From assembly GCF_042186555.1 (NCBI RefSeq), contig NC_133328.1, forward strand, positions 63,925,685 through 63,989,684: a stretch of 64,000 bases of DNA, written 5' to 3'. How positions within the stretch are numbered: the stretch's first letter is position 1; every line of letters begins with the position of its first letter. Positions 58,307 through 64,000 of the stretch are shown here, in pieces. The notes beneath the pieces were generated by a model. It saw only the letters and a list, made by a program, of their open reading frames with translations. It searched no databases and was not told where the DNA came from. Both the position numbers and the translations under genes were made by a program. The stretch is from Aquarana catesbeiana. Its lineage: Eukaryota > Chordata > Amphibia > Anura > Ranidae.

Positions 58307-58588
58307 CACTATATTACCAAAAGTATCGGGACGCCTGTCTTTACACGCACGTGAACCTTAATGACATCTTAGCCCTAGCCCATCGCATTCAATATTGAGT
58401 TGGCCCACCCTTTGCAGCTATAACAGCTTCAACTCTTCTGGGAAGGTTGTCCACAAGGTTTAGAAGTGTGCCTATGGGAATGTTTGACCATTCTTCCAGA
58501 AGCGCATTTGTGAGGTCAGCCACTGATGTTGGACGAGAAGGCTTGGCTGTGCAGGCCAGTCATATTCCTCCACCCCAAACTTGGGGCA
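58307..58588 (-). pseudogene. Tc1 transposase 3' end fragment
   Basis: It begins CACTATATTACCAAAAGTAT after TA, a known Tc1 terminal type. The minus-strand reading ADLTNALLEEWSNIPIGTLL followed by NLVDNLPRRVEAVIAAKGGP is the transposase C-terminus. An internal deletion of roughly 60 bases precedes a further short match (GTGCAGGCCAGTCATATTCC). The rest of the element is absent. Confidence 0.85.
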
Positions 58589-58589
58589 A

Positions 58590-58780
58590 ATTGACACAGA
58601 CAACGGGGATTGGAGGTGAGCCCGCATGGGTCCCCCATGGGAATCGGTTCCCTATTGGAGGAGCCAGGTGCGCCTGCGGGGGACCCGAGAAGAGGAGGAT
58701 CAGGGCCACTCTGTGCAATTCTATTGCACAAAGCAAGTACGTATAGACGTGTTTGTTATTTTTTTTTTTTTTTTTAATTG
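58590..58780. repeat. interspersed repeat with T-rich end
   Basis: It shares GGAGGAGCCAGG, GAAGAGGA and TGCACAAAGCA, then a T-run, with 62770-62990. Confidence 0.5.
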
Positions 58781-58814
58781 TTTACAACCACACACATTTT
58801 AAAGACTGGAGTCA

Positions 58815-58997
58815 GGCTGGTCATACATTATACAATTTGCTTGTACAATTTTCCTTTAGATTTACCAAAACCATATAATATGAAGTCAAACCTAAACACT
58901 TTCAATTTGTATGCAATCAGGCAGGCCCCTGCTCTACACAGTTGAAGGTAAATCTAAAGGAAATTGAACAAGAAAATGGTATAATGTATGGCCAGCT
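58815..58997. mobile_element. MITE, GGCTGGCCATACA family
   Basis: AGGCTGGTCATACATTATAC pairs with GTATAATGTATGGCCAGCT. The inner arms ATTTTCCTTTAGATTTACC / GGTAAATCTAAAGGAAATT pair. Confidence 0.75.
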
Positions 58998-59086
58998 ATA
59001 GCTATATTTTAATTGTTGGTCAAACTGTCACCACTGGGCAAGTGGTATAGTCCAGGAATATGGTCATTGAAATTCATATCCTATAG

Positions 59087-59417
59087 ACCAGCATTTCTCA
59101 ACCTTTTGTACCCCAGAGGAACCCCTAAAATAATTTTCCGGTCTCAGGGAACCCTTACTAAAACCAACTCATTGGGGGTCAATAGGAAAAAATGTCCCTT
59201 ACATTGATGGTCAGTGGGAGGATTGCAGCCCTTACAATCCCACCCTTACAGGCAGCTACAACTATCACTGGTGTCATTCTGCTGGTTCTACCAAATGGCA
59301 CTGACCCTAGAACTATGTAAACACCATTACATAGGAGGTCAGACATCAAAAGCTCAAGGAACCCCAAGCAATAGCTAGAGGATTTCTAGGGTTCTACAGA
59401 ATCATGTTTGAGAATTA
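59087..59417. mobile_element. hAT-like MITE, TTTCTCAACC family
   Basis: AGACCAGCATTTCTCAACC at the left. The right side ends TTCTACAGAATCATGTTTGAGAA. It is related to 50217-50493. Confidence 0.6.
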
Positions 59418-60899
59418 AAGCTACAGACTCTCACAGGTCCAGATGTTTTCCCCCTCATCATCTCCTCCGTTTGCTGGAAGACTCTATGGATGGCTCCACT
59501 CTCTCTATCCTGTCTCCTTAGCTACTCAAAGTCAAAACCTGAATTACGTGAGAATTGCTTTTTATTTATTGTTCTGGTAACATTTTACTGTGTGGCTATG
59601 ACTATACGGATTTGGAATAATATATTAAATACTAGTGTGCTGCCATTAAATTAATAACACCTCAATGTACAGCTGCCACTTCCACTTATAGCTTGTCCCC
59701 ACACCTATATGTAAACTAAAAAACAATATAGAAAAGTGTAGCTCTGCTTTTTTAAAAGTACCATTATATCAATAACAATATACCATCTAACTGAAAATTT
59801 GAATGAAACTAACGTGCATTAGATAGAACACATAACATATAAATAAGTCCGCATAACATATAATTATATCGCAGTTGGTAAATGAAAAAGTTCATAGAAA
59901 CATTATCAGTGCCATATCTTCATTATTCATAACTTTCTGCATGGAGTGTGTGACCAAAATCCCGGTGCTGCAACCAAATATACACACTGGGGATAAACCT
60001 CAGTGCTCAAATTGTGCCGTCACCTTAATACCTGGACATTTAGGTGAATATAGGTCAATACACACCTTCCCTAACCTTAGGAGTTCATAGGAATAGCCAA
60101 GGACATCATCAAACACTTTTGCCTCTTTCCATCTAAAATAGCGTACTGTCCCTTTAAACATTCAGTATTGTTGAACTGGACATTGTGGACTCTCAAAACC
60201 ATATAAATGCCACCATAGCGTACTAATTAAAAATATCCAGCGCATTTTATTGAAATATATTGCACTCACATAATAAAATCATAACATAGTATATAATAGT
60301 AAACCTCTAGCTCATGACAAGTAAGCTCCTGCATCATTTTTTCAGTTCTGACGCCAATGTCACCCGGCTCCGCCCTAACGCGTTGTGCCATGTATCATGT
60401 GGCTTCATTAGAGGAATCTCTCAGCGCTACACATTTCTATATTGTTTTTTAAACTTTTACTTAAGCCTATCTTGAGCTAAAACACAGACAAAGCCTGTAC
60501 TGCTGTTGTGGGTGGACATGCAAAATGAGTGGCCTGCTGGGAAATGTAAAGATATGGCTTGTAAATTTAAATTCTTTTTTTGTCCTTATTATAATTAGTA
60601 TAACAATTCTCTTCTTATTAAGAAAAAAAAAACAATCGATTCCTCATGTGTGCATTTAAAAAAACAGTGCTGGGACATTGCTGTTTTTAGCACACAAACA
60701 AGGCAGGAGAAGGTCTGGGTACTGATCACGCCAGACCAGAGAACAGGTAAAGGGATATAAAGAGAAGAGAGAGGATGCATTAATCAGACTGTAATGTGAG
60801 TGTACAGCTAGTAATAACAGGAACAGTCCTACGCTGTGTACTTGCTGGCTCTGGGACAGTTTCATGCACTACACCCCCCTGTAGCTACTGTCTAGCTTC

Positions 60900-61200
60900 A
60901 ATCAACTTTTGATGGACAAAGCAAACCTTCTCTTTCTATTGATTGATAAGTCTACTTCAAAGAATTCAGACATGTCTTATTACACCCAAATGGGTCACTT
61001 CCTCTGAATGCTGAATGGTAATTCCATTTGATGACCAGACGCTAAAATATGCTTTTGTATTATTTGATCTACTTGCTCTAATGACAGTAATTCCAAACCC
61101 ACAAGCCTTACTCTTTCAACACAGTTATACGGATTACACAGATTTTACAAATGATTGTGTTCTCCAATGCAGAACAGTTTGTATTCCGTAATTAAAGGGA
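60900..61200. other. candidate conserved non-coding element
   Basis: AT-rich non-repeat sequence with CTATTGATTGATAAG, CGTAATTAAAG and TATTTGATC motifs. Conservation is inferred only. Confidence 0.25.
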
Positions 61201-61469
61201 AATCACTGTATATTTTCAGGGAGCACATGTTTTAAATTGTCATTCACATGCTTACCTTTAAAACGCAACTTCCTACTTCGCACCCCCCCCCCTTCCCCCG
61301 ACAAAATCTTCCCAATTTGAGACCCCCACCCCACCAAATGGAAGTATGTTGAGGGACTCGCAGATTTCAATGGAGCATCAGTGTGGTTGCGATACCTCAT
61401 TTGTCTATCTTGTCTGTAATCCATTGTGTACTTTCTTAAACCCGATAACAGGATAACAGGAGGTCTGTA

Positions 61470-61750
61470 CTACCATACCAAGTTGATCTATTGATCAACG
61501 TCTGTACAACCGCCCTGTTGGATTTTCCCTGCTTGTTCAGCACTGCAGGCTATAGCCTGCAACGCTGATCAGCGTATTCTAATGGAGGGGAAGCTTCCTT
61601 ACTGTTAGAATACAATAGGTCAGTGAAAAGGATTCCCCCATCTACATTGAATATGTGGATTTGGAAATCAAGTTATTTTTTTTTCCTTCAACCAACTGGT
61701 TGCACCAAAAAATATGACTCATCTATGGGCTGCAAAACTTTATATCTCTA
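61470..61750. mobile_element. partial MITE of the GGCTGGCCATACA family
   Basis: It contains GTTGATCTATTGATCAACG, GCACTGCAGGCTATAGCCTG and the GGATTCCCCCATCTACATTG block, and ends ATGACTCATCTATGGGCTG. Confidence 0.5.
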
Positions 61751-61987
61751 GATTGTCTTGATCTGTCTCTGAGCACCTGCCTAAGCACTTTTCACGGTTT
61801 CATTTTTGTAGCTCAGACATCCCCAACCTCCGTCATGTTCCACATTCAACTATAATATATATAATATAAGCTACTATACTGGACACTCAACACCCTAATT
61901 ATCATGATGGTAAATGTTGAAAAGAATGATATAAATTGTCTTAAACTAATCACAATTTTGTGAATATGTAATATTTTGCAAAGATTC

Positions 61988-62250
61988 TTACCTGGAGATC
62001 CTGCCAGTAAGAACACTTCCTTGCGCAGGATGACAAGGCTTAGCAGCCACTTCAATATTAGCAGCACTGTCAGCCTGGAATGCAACTCCTACAATCAGCT
62101 GTTGGACTGCCTATATAACAGACCTGATAGGTAGCCCAATAATTAACGGAATAGTCACACAGCAGACTAACAATGCTAATTGTGAAGAGGCTGCTAAGCA
62201 GTGTCATCTTGCAACAGGAAGCGCTATTACTGGTGGGATCTCCAAGTAAG
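61988..62250. mobile_element. TTACCTGGAG repeat, copy 2
   Basis: TTACCTGGAGATCCTGCCAG at the left and ACTGGTGGGATCTCCAAGTAA at the right pair. Same family and orientation as 42413-42640. Confidence 0.75.
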
Positions 62251-62299
62251 AACATTTGCAACAGATTCCTAAAAAAATATTTTTCTAAAACCTTAAGTT

Positions 62300-62640
62300 T
62301 AACCACTTCAGCCCCGGAAGATTTGGCTACTAAATGACCGGGCCATTTTTTGCGATTTGGCACTGCATCACTTTAACTGACAATTGCACGGTCGTGCAAC
62401 GTTATACCCAAACAAAATTGACATCCTTTTTTCCCCACAAATAGATCTTTCTTTTGGTGGTATTTGATCGCCTCTGCGTTTTTCATTTTTTGCGCTATAA
62501 ACAAAAAAAGAGCGACAATTTTGAAAAAAACACAATATTTTGTACTTTTTGCTATAATAAATATCCCCTTTTTTTTAAAAAAAAAAAGCAAATTTTTTTT
62601 TATCTTAATGTGTTCTATGCATTAAGATAAAAAACTTCTG
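62300..62640. repeat. abundant-looking interspersed repeat with TTTTTGCGCTATAAAC core
   Basis: It begins ACCACTTCAGCCCCGGAAG and contains AATGACCGGGCCATTTTTTG, GACAATTGCACGGTCGTG and TGCTATAATAAATATCCCC. From memory this is a common ranid repeat. It occurs only once in this window. Confidence 0.55.
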
Positions 62641-62769
62641 TGTGCAGAAATCCCCCTCAGCCCCCCAATACTGAGCCCCATCTCGATCCAGCAGTGTTGC
62701 ACAAGAGTCTCAGCTGTTCAGGACTCTCCCTCCACATGAGACAATTAATTTCAGTAAGCCTATGAGGAG

Positions 62770-62990
62770 AGAGAGGGGGCGAAGCCGAGCTGCACCTCCA
62801 TGTCTGAATGGACACACAGCAGCGGCTTGGCTCAGATGTCCCCAAGCTGCTTACTATAGGGCCACTCAACAGGAGGGAGGAGCCAGGAGTGCCGGCGAGG
62901 GACGCAAGAAGAGGAAGATCCACTGCACAAAGCAGGGAAGTATAACATGTTTGTTATTTTTAAACAAAAAAAAAAAAACAAGACTTTATT
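62770..62990. repeat. interspersed repeat with A-rich end
   Basis: It shares AGGAGCCAGG and TGCACAAAGCA with 58590-58780. A run of A residues ends near 62980. Confidence 0.5.
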
Positions 62991-62992
62991 AT

Positions 62993-63497
62993 CACTTTAA
63001 TCTTTGCATAGTTACATTGATCCAGCTTGAACCAATGTAAGTATGTATGTGCCATACCTGTGGGGTCCCTGTGGAAGCTAAAATCCATATTATCAGAACC
63101 GCTTCTACAGTGATCACCACTAGCTTCCGGGTCCAATGCCAATCAGCTGCTCTGTTGTTTACTGAACACAGGAAGTTGGTTGCTTGGCCCAGGCTCCATT
63201 CAGAGAACACTTTGCATTTTCAAAATCGATGGAAAGTGTTCTCTTATTGCACAAGGTAAAGATTGTGACATCACTCCCTCCCTCCCCCCCCACCTCTCCA
63301 CCTCACCCAAACAAACAACACATTGCATTCATTGCATTCATTGAGAAAATACAAGGTGTTCTCTGAATGATGCCTGTGCCAAGCAGCCGACCTCCTGTTT
63401 TCACATTGCAGCAGGGCAGCCACTCGGCACAGGATCCATAAGCCATCGATGATCACTGTAACATAAAACTTGCCATACCTAAACCTCAGCTTTAAAG
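62993..63497. mobile_element. foldback MITE-like repeat
   Basis: It contains CAGAGAACACTTTGCATTTTC and inverted AATACAAGGTGTTCTCTG, and outer TGTGCCATACCTGTGG / CTTGCCATACCTAAACCTC parts. Related to 50749-51163. Confidence 0.5.
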
Positions 63498-63785
63498 ACT
63501 TGTATACAGTGAGGCATGATGCCAAACACAACTTTAAAACAGATTTGAGTTTATGTACACGTTAATAAACTATTTACAGTTTTTTTTCTCCATTCTTTTT
63601 AATAAAACAAGGGTTATCCAAAGAAAAACCATCCATCGTAAAAATATACACATATAATGTTATCATATAAATGGAATAAATAGCCTGATAGTGGACTGAA
63701 CCTTTACAAAGAGTAACATTCCTCCATAACATCCGCCTAACATTATAACATTAAAATCTGTAAAAGAAGAACCATAAGACAAATG

Positions 63786-63958
63786 GGTTTATTTAATAAA
63801 ACTAGAGAGTGCAAAATCGGGTGCAGCTCTGCATAGAAACCAATCAGCTTCCAGATTTCTTGTCAAAAATGAATTGAAGAAGCTGAAGTTAGAAGCTGAT
63901 TGGCTACCATGCAGAGCTGCACCAGATTTTACACTCTACAGTTTTAGTAAATCACCCC
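63786..63958. mobile_element. palindromic TTTACTAAA-family MITE
   Basis: TTTATTTAATAAAACTAGAG pairs with CTACAGTTTTAGTAAATCA. The inner AACCAATCAGCTTCC / AGAAGCTGATTGGCTA pair. Confidence 0.78.
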
Positions 63959-64000
63959 ACAGTCTTTCCAGCTAACTGTGAAGTGAAGGATGATGGGCTT

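Larger units (their letters stand above)
41133..64000 (-). other. mkx: partial mkx intron upstream of exon A
   Basis: No minus-strand reading resembling the MKX N-terminus was found here, so this is taken as part of the intron between the first coding exon (off the right edge) and exon A. That it is all intron is inference. The stretches 41659-42411, 42641-46380 (with a decayed tandem repeat around 43690-43935 ending in a C-run), 48586-49785 and 59418-61987 hold no recognisable gene. Confidence 0.75.

Noticed and set aside
41133..64000. Search for the mkx first coding exon
   Set aside because: No minus-strand reading resembling the MKX N-terminus next to a fitting donor. It probably lies beyond the right edge.

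Overview
The window looks like intronic DNA from a large, repeat-rich vertebrate genome, most likely an anuran amphibian and probably a ranid frog. The only host gene I can support is the Mohawk homeobox gene mkx, on the minus strand. Three internal coding exons are present, at 40970-41132, 19693-19846 and 13047-13382. Their splice sites and reading phases join without gaps. The first coding exon must lie to the right of the window and the last exon(s) to the left. The frog assignment is inference: it rests on the protein being a vertebrate MKX and on inverted-repeat families that I associate with ranid genomes from memory.

Everything else is intron filled with mobile DNA. Positions 1-3842, in the downstream mkx intron and antisense to the gene, hold a rearranged LTR retroelement: part of an LTR, an internal region, a complete LTR, a truncated second internal region and a 32-base LTR end. 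It encodes a short protein with a CX2C-X12-CX2C zinc-ribbon motif and an overlapping second frame that I do not recognise. No polymerase or envelope is visible. The rest of this intron carries foldback repeats, a chimeric Tc1 element (8944-9980) and a minus-strand CR1/L2-like LINE (10444-11985) with a hAT-type miniature element inside it.

The 6.3 kb intron between exons C and B holds a truncated Tc1 element. The 21 kb intron between exons B and A holds a mariner-type foldback element, hAT and TTAA-flanked elements, a 1.5 kb palindrome with divergent TATA boxes (34834-36372) and several local duplications. The partial intron to the right of exon A holds a second CR1-like LINE, a nearly complete Tc1 copy set between two microsatellites, PIF/Harbinger-type MITEs with TTA or TAA target duplications, and a MITE-like unit that appears to have captured an internal CR1 fragment.

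No tRNA, rRNA, CRISPR array or second host gene was found. The most unusual structures are the tandem LTR element with its unrecognised frames, the 1.5 kb palindrome, the CR1-carrying MITE and the chimeric Tc1. Several AT-rich stretches without repeats are listed as candidate conserved non-coding elements. That label is inference and needs cross-species alignment.
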